Assembly (NCBI GenBank): GCA_015178975.1
Contig: WHVD01000013.1
Location: 1,054,001 to 1,118,000, forward strand
Length of the DNA stretch: 64,000 nt
Direction: 5' to 3'
Source: Hysterangium stoloniferum
Lineage: Eukaryota > Basidiomycota > Agaricomycetes > Hysterangiales > Hysterangiaceae
In this document: one piece after another, positions 43,568-55,211 of the stretch
Layout: every line of letters begins with the position of its first letter
Numbering within the stretch: position 1 is the first letter of the stretch
Program-made: the position numbers and the translations under genes
The notes under the pieces: generated by a model
What the model was told of the DNA's origin: nothing
The model's database searches: none
Seen by the model: only the letters and a program-made list of their open reading frames with translations

Positions 43568-46500
43568 GCAACCCCGCGGACTCCGCGTGGGTTAGGGGTT
43601 GCGTTGCCTCTCCGCGCATTCAAGAGTTCACTCGCCTCAACGCATCCGCTCTTTCACATTCTGATTCATTTTTCGTTAAACTTATGTCTAATATGCTTCC
43701 GAAATTCGTTTTTTCAGCTCTCATAGATTCCGGCTCGACTCATTGTTTTTTAGATACAAAATTCATGCAAAAAAATTCTTTGTCAACTTATTCGATAAAT
43801 CCCATCGCTCTCCGCGTCTTCGATGGCACAAGTAATTCGGTTGTTACCCAAGCTTGTGATTTACCCATCAGTTTCCCTTGTGGAACATCTCAATTGGTCA
43901 CTTTCTATGTGACCCAGTTAGACTCAAGTTGCTCGGTGGTTCTAGGACATAACTGGCTTACCCGCTACAATCCGTTGATTGACTGGATAGCTAACAGTAT
44001 AACATTCCGGACTCCCGCGGCGACCGAGGAAACTGCGCCTGTCTCGGCCTCCACGGCACCCATGGCCTTCCCGGCACCTGCAGTCTCGAGGACTCCTGTG
44101 ATCCCTACGGCACCCACAGCTTCCCCGGAACTCACGGCACCTCCGTCCATTTCTCTGATTAATGCTGCAGCTTTTATTAGGGCTTCAAAAATGGATGGGT
44201 CCCAGGCGTTCACTATCAACTTAAAAATTGATGAAGCAACTGGACGTTTCTCAACCCCAGTATCCGAATCTGAGCAAGCTGCTGATCTAGAAGGCGTCCC
44301 GGAGAAATACCATGACTTCGCGGATGTTTTTAGCAAGCGAAAAGCTGACCGGCTTCCGCCTCACAGAGAATACGACTTAAAAATCGATCTTGAAGATGGC
44401 GCCCAGCCACCCCTAGGACATATTTACCCGCTTTCGTCCACGGAACTATCCACAATCCGTGATTTCCTGGATGAACATTTGTCCATAGGCTTTATTCGAC
44501 CCTCAAAGTCTCCTTTTGGAGCACCTGTTTTGTTTGTCAGAAAAAAGGATGGATCCCTTCGACTATGTGTTGATTTTAGAGGACTCAATGCTGTCACCAA
44601 AAAGGACAAATATCCACTCCTACTTATATCTGACCTGCTCGATGCTCCGCGGAATGCCTGGATTTACACCAAAATAGATCTCAAGCACGCCTATCATTTG
44701 GTCCGGATTGCCGCGGGCGATGAATGGAAAACCACTTTTAGAACCCGCTATGGGGCCTTCGAGTGGTTGGTCATCCCTTTTGGACTCACTAATGCCCCGT
44801 CTGTTTTTCAGCGTTTTATCAACGACATTTTCTCCGACATGCTCGATGTATGCGTCATTGTTTACTTGGACGACATTCTTATCTACTCCGAGAATCCCGC
44901 GGAACATGACAAACAAGTCCGTGAGGTTCTCCGGAGGCTCAGACAACATGGTTTATTCGCAAATGGTAAAAAATGTACTTTTGACACGGACTCCGTGGAA
45001 TACCTAGGTTTCATGATGGGACCCGATGGACTCCGCATGGACGAAACTAAAGTGCAAGTCATCAAAGATTGGCCCGAACCCCGAAAAGTTAAAGATATAC
45101 AATCCTTCCTCGGCTTTGCCAATTTTTATAGACGTTTTATCTGTGGATATTCCGACATCACGGTACCCCTTACCCGTCTTACGCGTAAGGGTACTCCGTG
45201 GAACTTTAATGATAAGTGTCAAAAAGCTTTCAATCTTTTAAAAAATTCTTTTTCCACAGCTCCTATTCTGTTGCATTGGAAACCGGACTTCCCGCTCATT
45301 GTTGAAACGGAAGCCTCCGACTATGCACTTGGAGCCATTCTCTCTATCCAGGACTCCGACGGAGAAGTCCACCCCGTGGCTTTTCTGTCCCGGACTTTTA
45401 CCGGAGCAGAGCTCAACTACGACGTTCATGATAAAGAACTTCTGGCAATCTTTTCAGCTTTCAAAGCGTGGCGACACTATTTGGAAGGTTCAGGAGCTCC
45501 TATTGACGTTGTAACAGATCACAAAAACCTGGAATACTTTTCTACCACAAAACTCTTGACCCGTCGGCAGGCCCGCTGGTCTGAATATCTCTCCGCCTTC
45601 AACATGATTATCCGTTTTCGACCCAGCCGTCTTGGCGGCAAACCCGACGCTTTAACTAGACGATGGGACGTCTATCCTAAAGAGGGGAGCAACGACTATG
45701 CAACGGTAAATCCGCACAACCTGAAACCTATCTTCACGAATCAACAACTTACCGCATCAGTCCGTGCAACTTTCCTCGTCAATCCCATTGTCCGTGGAAT
45801 TATCATTATGGATATCGAAAAGTTACATCAAGATATTCTATCGGCAATTCCGCTAGACCCAGTTACTAAAGCTCATCTGGACAATCCCGTGGACCCCGAG
45901 CAACCTCGGTGGTCTCTTGATCAACATGGTTTCATTAGACTTGACGATAGGATCTATGTACCGGACTCCGACGGCCTCCGCCTCAGGATCCTTCAATACA
46001 AACATGATCATCCACTCTCAGGACATTTCGGGTACAACAAAACTCTATCATTAATAAGAAGAGAATATACTTGGCCCGGACTCCGTGGATTCGTTAAGCA
46101 CTATTGTAAATCTTGCACTACTTGTCCCCACTCGAAATCTCAGCGACACAAGCCATACGGCCTTTTGAAACAACTCCCGGTACCGGAACACCCGTGGAAT
46201 TCTATATCTATGGATTTCATTGAACACCTATCGGATTCCGAAGGTTTTTCTGCTATTCTAGTCGTTGTTGACAGATTCTCAAAACAAGGTATATTCATCC
46301 CTACTTATGATACAATTACGTCCGTGCAGTTAGTGGAACTTTTCATTATCCACGTATTTTCCAAGCACGGAGTTCCGTCCCACGTGACTTCCGATAGAGG
46401 ATCAGAGTTCGTGTCTCACTTCTTTAGATCCCTCGGAAAATCCTTGGACATGACATTACATTTCACATCTGGACATCACCCTGGAAGGTGACGGACAAAC

Positions 46501-47246
46501 CGAACACGTCAACCAGACATTGGAACAATACCTCCGCGTATATTGCAACTATCAACAGGACAATTGGAAAACCTTGTTACCACTTGCAGAGTTTGCTTAC
46601 AACAATGCACCCTCGGCCACTACTGGCGTTTCCCCGTTCTTTGCAAATAAAGGATATAATCCAAACATTACAGTACATCCAGAATGAAATCTCACCTCTG
46701 TTCGTGCTCAAGAGTTCACCACGGACCTCCACGAGCTCCACGAAGGAACTCCGGACTGCAATACTGTCCTGCCCAAGAGCAATACCAACATTCAGCGGAC
46801 AAACACCGGATCCCGCCACCAAACTTCAAGATTGGCGACCGTGTTTATGTCAAAGCTCAATTCTTCCGGACTACCCGTCCATCAAAGAAGCTTGCTGAAA
46901 AATATTTAGGTCCTTTGAAATTATCGCACAAGTAGGTTCAGTTTCTTGGACTCTACGGCTTCCGGATAGCATGCGCGCGGTACACCCGGTATTTCATGTC
47001 TCTATGCTAGAACCTTGTACTGCTAACACTATCCCGGATCGCGTGCAATCTCCGCCTCCTCCTGTCGTCATTGACGGAGAACCCGAGTTTGAAATCTCTC
47101 AGATTTTAGATTCAAAAATTGACAAGCGTCGACGCACTTGTAAACTGCTTTACTTGGTCAAGTGGGCGGGTTACGAGGGCACCGATGAAGAAACCTCATG
47201 GATTTTGGCCACGGAACTCGGTAATGCCACGGAAATCTGTTACTGA
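43568..47246 (+). pseudogene. Gypsy-B Pol: protease, RT, RNase H, integrase, chromodomain (3' part broken)
   Basis: The -1 frame is open from 43435 to 46491. Protease ALIDSGSTHCFLD; RT from GAPVLFVRKKDGSLRLCVD through YLDD (about 44866); RNase H where the usual ETDAS reads ETEAS, so the first catalytic Asp is Glu; HKNLEYF; integrase finger HPLSGHFGYNKT ... C-x2-C; core MDFIEHLSD and TSDRGSEF. At 46481-46490 an extra G shifts the frame just before the catalytic Glu block. A TGA (46687) and two more frame changes (near 46745 and 46772) follow. The chromodomain frame (46971-47246: EFEISQILDSK, LYLVKWAGYEG) is intact. Integrase is therefore dead, though RT-bearing Pol could still be made. Confidence 0.87.
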
Positions 47247-47505
47247 CTTTCATACAGCTTACCCACTCAAACCTGGACCATTATCGTCTCTCTGACCGCA
47301 CTCCGCGGACCCCGTGTTACGTTTGGACTCATTTTCACTATTCCCTGTCGCCCTATGTCTCTCTTTGCTTTTACAGGTTCTGACATGTCTTGTCAAGTCT
47401 TTAAGCGGATTCCCCGCAGACTTTGGCTTTGACTTTTAATTTTTATGTTTTTCTTTCACGCTTTGCTTTTATAATTCAAATTATTTTTTATTCTATACTA
47501 CTTTT

Positions 47506-48488
47506 TCAGTCTACATTTATGGGACTGTTCTTTTTCCCTGCTTCCTCAGCTATCTCCTCTGGGAGCTCCGCGACCTCCGCGGCAACCCCGTCCTCATCCG
47601 ATCCGGCATCCTCGGAACTCCCGACTTGCGGCTCTTCAAAGACATAGCCGCCATACTCCGCCAGGAACTTCCAAAACTCCTCGCGGAGTCCGGACAGCTC
47701 CTTTGCCACCACAATTTGGACTTTGTTGCTCTTCCGGAGCAACTCGTTTTGGGCCTCGATGCCCTCGGCGATCCGTCCAAGGACCTCGTCCAACCCGGAC
47801 AACCCGTCCATCCCGCTTATGTCTCGCGCCCCGGATCCCGTGGCCTGCTCGTGCACAAGCGAGCACCTCGCCTTGAGGTGCGCGCATTGATAACATCCCG
47901 GCCCCCGGCCGGCCTTTCGGTTGCATTCCGTGTTCCGGTCATTGCAACCGGAACACCGCGGCTCGTTCCGTGTCGGAAGACGGACTGGCGCCGCCTTCCT
48001 TGCCTTCTGTTGAGTTGGTCAGTCTCCGCGGGTATTCCATGGACATGAGGCCTACCTTTTGGGGGCTCTCTGGCTCCCCCTCGGACTCGGACTCCACCTC
48101 TGTCGCTTTGCGCTGAAAATCACAAGTCAGTAAAAAATCGACAAGTGAATTTGGGACTTACTTTTCCCGCAACAATGGCGGCCCTCTCCGCGGCCAACCG
48201 GGCTTTCTCCGCAGCCACCCGGGCGTTCTCCGCGGCCACTCGCGCAGCCTCCTCCGCCTCACGTTCCCTCTCCTTTGCGGCCTCTTCCTCCGCGGCCAAT
48301 GCTTCCTGGTACTCCTTGTCCAGGGCCTCCTCAGCCTCCCTCGCCTCTCTCTCTGCTGCTTCACGAAGCTGGCGCTGCTCTTCTCGCCGCGCCAACAATT
48401 GGGCCGCCGTCCACAGCGCCCGATACGGAGTGCCCGTGGAGGGCCCTGCTGTCGGCATTGGTTTGCGTGGTGTTGGTTTTGGTCCCAT
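47506..48488 (-). CDS. Antisense three-exon gene in Gypsy-B, Zn2Cys6-like, 294 aa
   Basis: Minus exons 48488-48162, 48112-48056 and 48006-47506 (327, 57 and 501 nt) join in phase 0 at two 49-nt GT-AG introns, giving 294 codons plus stop. Residues about 30-108 are an Ala/Glu/Arg-rich predicted coiled coil. Residues 146-176 carry C-x2-C-x6-C-x9-C-x2-C-x6-C, the spacing of fungal Gal4-type binuclear zinc clusters. A further helical stretch follows (LDEVLGRIAEGIEAQNELL, ELSGLREEFWKFLAEYG) and an acidic tail. It lies between the chromodomain and the 3' LTR, entirely opposite to the element's own genes. No frame damage, although integrase nearby is broken. Function unknown: a DNA-binding regulator is inference. 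A GT-AG intact frame in three exons makes chance very unlikely. Confidence 0.8.
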
Positions 48489-48698
48489 AGTGACGAAGAT
48501 GGGGGTAATAAAGAAGAAGAAATTTCTATTTTTTCAATTTTTTATATAGGCTCGTCGCGTTTGAACCTTACCTTCCAGATCACATGACTCTTTGACACAT
48601 ACGTGTAACCGACATGACTTTTGACACATGCGCGTAGCCGACAAGAACCTTATTTAGGTCTAGAGCCTCTTTGGGACTTCGGCATAAAGGGAGGATAC

Positions 48699-49539
48699 TG
48701 TTACGACCCGGACAAATCCCGCCGGACTCCGGGCACTAACTCGTACGCCCCCACGCGCTACAAGCACCAATCGTCTGTTTATAGGATTTCCCGCCCGGAC
48801 TCCGTTACGTCAAGACTCGTTACGTTCGACCTCATTAAGACACATATCAGTCACCGGACTTCCCCCGGACCCCGTCTCTGTCTATGTCCGTCTTCGTCCC
48901 ACGCATCAGTCACCGGACCCGCTTAGAATCCCGTCACCGCTCTAATCGAGCCCCGTTCCCGTTTTAGTCAAATGACCTGTCACGATTTAGGACTCCGCTC
49001 CCGCTCCGTTTCCCATTATGGGTTATGCTTTGTCACGATTCGGACTCCGCTCCGTTCCGTCCCGTTCCTAACACCAATTTGGTGTTTACTATTCCCGTTT
49101 TATGTTTTGCTCGTTTCGTCTCATTATTACTGGATTCGGTATGTCATGCATTCCACGGTCTATATAAACTGGCAGATGTTGTACATACAATCCAGTCAGA
49201 AAATTAGCTTAGATTCCCCCCAGTAATCTAATACATTTTCCTCTCTAAAACCCTACTCTCATCAGACCGCTCGCACTAGTCGGAGCCCGCGGGCTCCGGC
49301 GCATCTATCTCTCTCGACTATCTCGACTCACGACTCTCGACTCACGACCTACGACTCTCGACTCACGACCTACGACTCACGACCCACGAACCCCCGCCCG
49401 GACTCCCCGGGATTCCCGTCCGCCTGTCTGAAATTGGACAACACGATCTAGCGAGGGCGCAGCCTATAAGCTGAAGCCAAGTCCTACCGGATATCCCGCG
49501 GGTTTCTCCGGAAACCCGGCCTGAGTGTGTATCCTAACA
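48699..49539 (+). repeat. Gypsy-B 3' LTR (841 bp)
   Basis: TGTTACGACCCGG...TATCCTAACA, near-identical to the 5' LTR outside the VNTR. The transcription start of the antisense gene would lie between 48489 and this LTR. Confidence 0.9.
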
Positions 49540-50068
49540 ATGTCGCAATATAAGTACATTTAAACTTGTTTTTATCGATTTATTTGGGGACTTTTGTAAA
49601 GAATAGGAAAACCTTAGAAATACATAACAGTAACAGATAGTCAATATATTATCATGTTGTACCTAGATGGTTGATATTCTTCATATATAGAGTGGTCAGA
49701 ACTTCCACAACTCTTTACACTTACATAATTAGTTAGAGATGTGTTCTTGATCCACTGCATGTGCATTGCTTCAACATTCAAGCTCTCTGAAGATCTGACT
49801 TTTATCCTTTTTTCATCCCTTGAAATCATTTGACTTGACTTTCAGCCTCTCCAGACCTTTCCAGACCCTTCAGACCCGTTAAATCTCCAATCTTTCAGCC
49901 CTATTGGACCCTTTGGAACTTTCTAAAGCCAAACCTGATGTTGAGTATTTGCTTGTTAGAAATAAAGGACAACTGAACATTTGTGTGAGGATGCAGTACA
50001 TACAGTAAAGCTCAAGCCAAATCCTACCCACTTTTAATTGACCTTTAGTGTCCAAGTGTGAGAGGTAC
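49540..50068. repeat. Patchwork of LTR remnants
   Basis: 49540-49630 resembles the last 90 bp of LTR-L. 49631-49728 resembles the last 100 bp of LTR-E (GGTTGATATTCTTCATATATAGAG ... ACTCTTTACAC; shown in part). 49730-50068 matches nothing else in the window; its end (GTGTGAGAGGTAC) may be the tract before an LTR. No gene seen. Confidence 0.55.
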
Positions 50069-50172
50069 TGTTACGACCAGAAATCCTGCCGGACTCCGGG
50101 CACTAACTTATACGCACCCGCACCCTATACGCACCCATTGTCAGTTTACTGGAATTCCCACCAGACTTCATA

Positions 50173-51766
50173 CAGTGACCCAAAAAAGTGTCCGGATGTT
50201 TGGTGAAATTGGAAAGATGGGTTTACAGCTCCAGAAATAAAATAGATAAAATTCTGAATAAATCAGAGGTAAGAGGTATACATCTGACCTACATGATGAC
50301 ATAAGCATGACATCATAACTTTCCTTATCAGGAAAGTAGGAAATTAATAATGGACATGGTGCATCCGGACACTTTTTTTGCTCTTGTAATTAATTACTAG
50401 TTTTTACCAGTTTCAGTATTTAGTGTACCCCCCCTTGGCCTTTAGTACTGCAGCAACCCTTCTAGGCATGCTCTTGATCAATTCAAGGCATTTCTCCCTT
50501 GGAATACCCTCCCATTCCACCTCCACTCTCTCCCAGAGCTCCAATATGCTCTTGGGTGTCTTAGGGTATGTTCCAAGCCTTCTCTTTAACTCCCACCATA
50601 AGTGTTCTATTGGATTCAGGTCTGGAGACTGTGCAGGCCAGTCTAAAACCTCCACCTGATGGTCCTTGAACCAATCCTTGGCCAACTTGCAAGTGTGTTT
50701 AGGGTCATTGCCCTGCTGGAAGACAAACCTTTCCCTGTCCATCCCATAATACTCCACTGTTTTGAAGATATGGTCCTCCAATATGTCCTTGTACATCTCC
50801 CCATCCATCCTCCCATCTATCTTGCACATGTACCCCACACCATGTGCTGTCATACATCCCCAAATCATTAGACTCCCCCCTCCAAATTTGATAGTTCCAT
50901 TGATATGCTGCTGAGTGAGTGCAGAACCTGGTCTTTTCCATACCCACAACCTCCCATCAGAGCCCAAACGATTGATTTTGGTCTCATCTGAGAAGATAAC
51001 CCTAAACCAGTCCTCCTCAGTCCAATGCTGGTACTTGATAGCAAACTCATATCGAGCCTTGATGTGTCGACAGGCAAGAAGAGGTCTTTTGGCCTTCACC
51101 ACAGCCTTCAAATTCTCTTTCTTCAATGCATTTCTAATTGTCTGTGTGCAGACATTGAGGGAGAGGTGGGACTTGGCTTGGGAGGCATTATCAACCTGTC
51201 CAGAGGTGATAGAACGAGCCAGGTGGTGATGATCCCTGGGGGAGAGTTTGGGAGGACAACCTCTGGAAGGTGTTGGAAGTGGACCAGGGAGTTGGGAGCG
51301 AATTTCTGATACTGTAGAGTGCCCAATATGAAGTTTAGAAGCAATTGTTCTGCAGGAGTGATCTTCCTGGAGAAGAGAAATGACAGAGAGCCTTGTTTCA
51401 GTAGAGTGCTTCTTCATCATGTGGTGGGGGGGTGAATTGAGGCAAAGGTTCATGTAAATGTGTTATTTAAACATGTGGTCACATGACATTGTTGAACCTA
51501 ACCAGAAATTCCCACAGTTATATGAACCTTATTGAGTTTCATGTATCAGTTGACAGAGCAAAAAAAATGTCCGGATACACCATGTCCATTGTTCATTTCC
51601 TACTTCCCTGATCAGGAAAGCTATGATGTCATGCTGATGTCATCATGTAGGTCAGATGTATACCTCTTACCTCTTATTTATTCAGAATTTTATCTATTTT
51701 ATTTCTAGAGCTGCAAACCCATCTTTCCAATTTCACCAAACATCCGGATGCTTTTTTGGGTCACTG
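50173..51766 (-). mobile_element. Tc1/mariner element Tc1-2 (1594 bp) with about 210-bp inverted repeats
   Basis: CAGTGACCCAAAAAAG... at both ends, TA at 50171-50172 and 51767-51768. Arms 50173 to about 50385 and about 51556-51766. Each arm has an outer AAAAAAGTGTCCGGATG and an inner, oppositely oriented CATCCGGACACTTTTTT site, so four candidate transposase sites in total. Carries one full transposase ORF on the minus strand. Confidence 0.92.
50413..51453 (-). CDS. Tc1-like transposase, 346 aa, second catalytic Asp changed to Gly
   Basis: Uninterrupted DDE transposase frame with paired N-terminal helix-turn-helix domains (STETRLSVISLLQEDHSC, IASKLHIGHSTVSEI), a basic linker and a DD34E catalytic core: SDETKINR (first Asp), QQGNDPKHT, and NPIEHLWWELK (Glu). 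The position before N-D-P-K-H is normally Asp (QQDND, as in Tc1-1 at about 5190) and aligns with the second catalytic Asp; here the codon is GGC. The 34-residue spacing to Glu confirms the register. So the ORF is full length but probably catalytically dead, though it may still bind ends. Ends GGYTKY like Tc1-1. Confidence 0.9.
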   Translation of the reverse strand: MNLCLNSPPHHMMKKHSTETRLSVISLLQEDHSCRTIASKLHIGHSTVSEIRSQLPGPLPTPSRGCPPKLSPRDHHHLARSITSGQVDNASQAKSHLSLNVCTQTIRNALKKENLKAVVKAKRPLLACRHIKARYEFAIKYQHWTEEDWFRVIFSDETKINRLGSDGRLWVWKRPGSALTQQHINGTIKFGGGSLMIWGCMTAHGVGYMCKIDGRMDGEMYKDILEDHIFKTVEYYGMDRERFVFQQGNDPKHTCKLAKDWFKDHQVEVLDWPAQSPDLNPIEHLWWELKRRLGTYPKTPKSILELWERVEVEWEGIPREKCLELIKSMPRRVAAVLKAKGGYTKY

Positions 51767-52494
51767 TATGTCAGACTTGTCTATGTTTGACTTCGTTACA
51801 TTGTGTTTCAGTCACTGGAAAATCCACCGGACTCTGTCCCTGTTATGTCCGACCTCATCCCATGCGCAGTCACTGGACCCCACTCAGAAAACCCATCATC
51901 CCTCTAACAGAGCCCCATTCCCATTTTAGTCAAATGACCTGTCACAATTCAGACTCTGCTCCATTCCATCCCATTCCTAACACCAAATTTGGTGTTTACT
52001 ATTCCCGTTTTATGTTTTGCTTGTTTCATTTCATCATTACTGGATTTGGTATGTCATTCACTCCACGGTCTATTTAAACTGGCAGATGTTGTACATACAA
52101 TCCAGTCAGAAAATCAGCTTAGATTCCCCCCAGTAATCTAATACATTTTCCACTCTAAACTCCTCCTTGAATTACACCACTCACACTAGTCGGAGCCCAC
52201 AGGCTCCAGCATATCTATCTCTCTTACCTATCTCGACTCACGACCTCACGACTCACGACCTCACGACTCACGACCTCACGACTCACGACCTCACGACTCA
52301 CGACCTCATGACTCACGACCTCCAACCTACGACCCCTCGACCCATGACCCCCACCCAGACTCCCCAGGGTTCCCATCCGCCTGTCTGAAATTGGACAACA
52401 CGATCTAGTGAGGGCACAGCCTATAAGCTGAAGCCAATTTCTACCGGATATTCCATGGGTTTCTCCAGAGACCTGCCATGTACGTACCCTAACA

Positions 52495-53072
52495 GGTACG
52501 GTGAAATATACTCAGGAAATATAGTCTGGATGAGCTCATACTATATTTCCATTATTATTTCTACTTTCTCTCTATTTTATTATACACTTATAATTAGTTC
52601 GATGACCTATGTATGCAGTACATCGACTCTTGTGGGTACATACATGCCAGACTTATGTATTCTAGCTCCCGTAGTTAGAACTCAGACACTTTTTACCCCA
52701 CAACCACAACTTGCCCAGACACCAGTTAGTGTCCTGTAAGTTGTGATTGGGGTATCATCTCGACCATCACAGACGGGCTTTAACTATCTACACAATCAGA
52801 GTTTCGAACTGTACCAGTTGAAACTCCATCTATATCTCAATCCATGCAGACTACATCCACACTACTCTGCTATTTGACTCTCTCATTACTCTCTTCTACA
52901 CTCGAGCAGTCATTCAGAATTGTACTTAACAGTCAATTCTCCTTATTCATTTTAGCTCTCTACTCTACTTTAGATAGCTATTTCACTCAACCGTATTGAA
53001 CTAAGTACTCAATATGTGTTCGGTCAATATTCTTTGTATATAGAACGGTTAGAACTTCCACCACTCTTCACA
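52495..53072 (+). repeat. LTR-E copy, 5'-truncated
   Basis: Starts GGTACGGTGAAATATACTC directly after the old LTR end and runs to CTCTTCACA, matching 20511-21135. Lacks the first bases (TGTGAGA) and shows no TSD. Confidence 0.8.
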
Positions 53073-55211
53073 CCAAGTGTACACCAATTAGATTGTTCTT
53101 AACAATGTTTGGACATCTATTGGGCTTTGAGACTACACCAAGCAGGATCCTTGATTTTAACAAGAGGGCTTTTTCCCAGTGGCAGACAGCCTTTTTAGAT
53201 GATTCATTTTGATGTACCCAAAAATCTGATTGCTCTGTTTATTTCTTTTAAAACATTTAGGAATGACATTTAAGTACTTCCTGAAATGAATACAAAATAT
53301 CAGTTCTTGGCCTGCCCAATATCGAAAATTGATGTAATATTTACTGGCAAACTAAATTCGACTTAAAGGTCACATTTATGTAGGATTTAGTACAAAATAA
53401 AATTCATTTCTTAAAAGTTCATCTCCTCGGGAAGGATTTTGCAGTGCGCCAAAGAACCGCTACTCCAACAGTCGGCGCCAACTCAGGGAACTTACCTTAC
53501 ACATTCGGCAGGGGAGACTACATATAGGAATCATACTCGAGTGCCGCACGAGCCCTGGCTTGCCGGGAGAGTTCGGTACTCGACGTCCAGCTGAGCGGAA
53601 GGAGGTACCTCACGCCTTTGTTTGACGCTACCACGACGCAATCTTTCACGATTCTATTCTCTAAATTCTCGTAACCTTGGCATAATTCGCGTTTTAATTC
53701 ACCCACGCCCCCGCCCTCAGATAAGAACATTACTATGGAAACAAATCATGCTAATTTAGTTCAGATAAAATAACATACAAATCGGAATAAAGCATTGAGA
53801 GAGCTGTGAAATGCATTCCGGCGGCGAGTCTTACTCGGTAGAGCTAGCGCTCTCCCACTACCCAACCACCCTGCAGCTTATCTCAGCTATTTCCGGATTA
53901 GACGAGGCTGGATGTTGAAATTTTGGCCGATCGGTAAATAATCTTATTGTGATGACACTTGTGAGTCCCATATTTCGTGCTAACAGTGGCTTAGTAATAT
54001 CAACGCTTTTGTTCGCATCCACCCTGAACCGGCGTATACCCCCCCGCTCCTGCGTCAACAGGTTGTATATATTTAGTGGCCCCTAGGTAGGCTCAAGGTT
54101 CTGAGGCTCTTCAATTTCGGACTTGGTTCGACTTGGAGTCGATCGTTGCGAAGTTGGTCGGGAGTTAGCTTCTCCGGCCCACGTATCTCAGGGCTTCTCT
54201 AAATCTTATCTTGCGTGTCCATTCACAATGAGAATTTTTGTCTTCTATTCTACTCGAGTCTTCTCGATAGTAATTAATCGACTCGACCTTCCATTTGATT
54301 TAGATCAAGATGATGGCGAGGGAAGGAGGCCGCGACGGCAGGAAATCTGGTGGTCGGCTTAAGTTCTGCAGCTTGAGGTTATGTTATTGAGAATGACACG
54401 TACCTAAAGCTGTTGACTGTATAGTTTGCTTGGTCACGTAACTATATTTGCTAGTAAGGGCATCCCAGGAACTCTTCTCTCTTTTCTTTTAATAAGAGGT
54501 GGTGGCTTAGGTGGGTGGTGGGTTTGCCAAGTTGACGCCTCCCAAGTACTATTAGAGTAAACTGCAAGCCTGGGGAGCAAGTTGAATGACTCTCTATGTA
54601 GGGCAGAGAATGCGACTTAGATAGAGCGGTGTAGAGATAAACCGATGCTATAACTAGGCTTCCAGTTGAGGTTTCTACTCCTCAACTGGGGCTAACTATA
54701 TACTATATTACATGGTTAGTGCATGGGTCTGTGCTCACAAGGAACTCGGAACTCCGTCACTAAACTAATAATACTATCACGGAAGTCCATGAACCGGCGA
54801 TAACCTAAGCAGTCACAATACAAGGTATGAGGTCATACTAATAGATGATACCTCATATTCCAACAAGTACGAGGGGCGAGATGCTACCACCGCTTATGGT
54901 CATGCCCTGTCAAGAAGGACCTCGCGGTGCTTATAATTTTTGATGGAGCTGTCACAATGGTTGAAAATACAAAGTTAAGCCCTGTGACAACCCATTACAT
55001 AGCACAAACGATGGTTGATAACTTGCGGATGCGGCGTGTATCAGTCTAGTCGTGTTAGCGGGTACCACGGGCCGTGCAGTGTTGATATCGTGGAGCTCAT
55101 TAGCACCTAATTGGGATGCTTGATCAACATGGCGTGCCATCTTCGTTGTGCCATGGCGTGCAAACGATTATCGTGATATGTGTAAGGGATCTGAAGTTTG
55201 ACCCCAGTTGA
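53073..55211. other. Region without a convincing gene
   Basis: Non-repetitive sequence between the nest and the next host genes. On the minus strand 53730-53518 is an open 70-codon stretch (ELKRELCQGYENLENRIVKDC ..., ending EYDSYM; shown in part) preceded by an AG acceptor; it looks like a last exon, but I could not build the upstream exons or name a family. Short ORFs at 53858-54058 (-), 54123-54362 (+) and 54952-55140 (-) gave nothing recognisable. A real spliced gene may be hidden around 53500-54100. Confidence 0.4.

Larger units (their letters stand above)
41337..49539 (+). mobile_element. Gypsy-B: chromodomain Ty3/gypsy element with antisense gene
   Basis: 5' LTR about 41337-42241, 3' LTR 48699-49539 (TGTTACGACCC...TATCCTAACA), purine tract AAAGGGAGGATAC before the 3' LTR. 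Order: gag, pol (protease, RT, RNase H, integrase) in the -1 frame, chromodomain, and a three-exon gene on the opposite strand. No TSD is seen because the left end is a junction with an inverted Gypsy-A LTR. CG-rich compared with the rest of the nest, so probably the youngest large element, yet the integrase C-terminus is broken. Confidence 0.9.
50069..52494 (+). repeat. Old Gypsy-B-type LTR split by Tc1-2
   Basis: Left part 50069-50172 begins TGTTACGACC; right part 51767-52494 carries the remaining LTR blocks and ends CCCTAACA. The halves meet at the TA duplication of Tc1-2. AT-shifted relative to Gypsy-B, with a 14-bp VNTR at 52230-52330. Confidence 0.82.

Noticed and set aside
47626..48549. 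Plus-strand ORFs of Ala/Ser-rich type at the Gypsy-B 3' end
   Set aside because: They mirror the coiled-coil exon of the antisense gene; only the minus strand has introns in phase and the Cys cluster.
53518..53730. Naming the 70-codon minus ORF as a mitochondrial assembly factor
   Set aside because: Looks like a terminal exon, but I could not connect upstream exons or recall a family with these residues, so no function is given.
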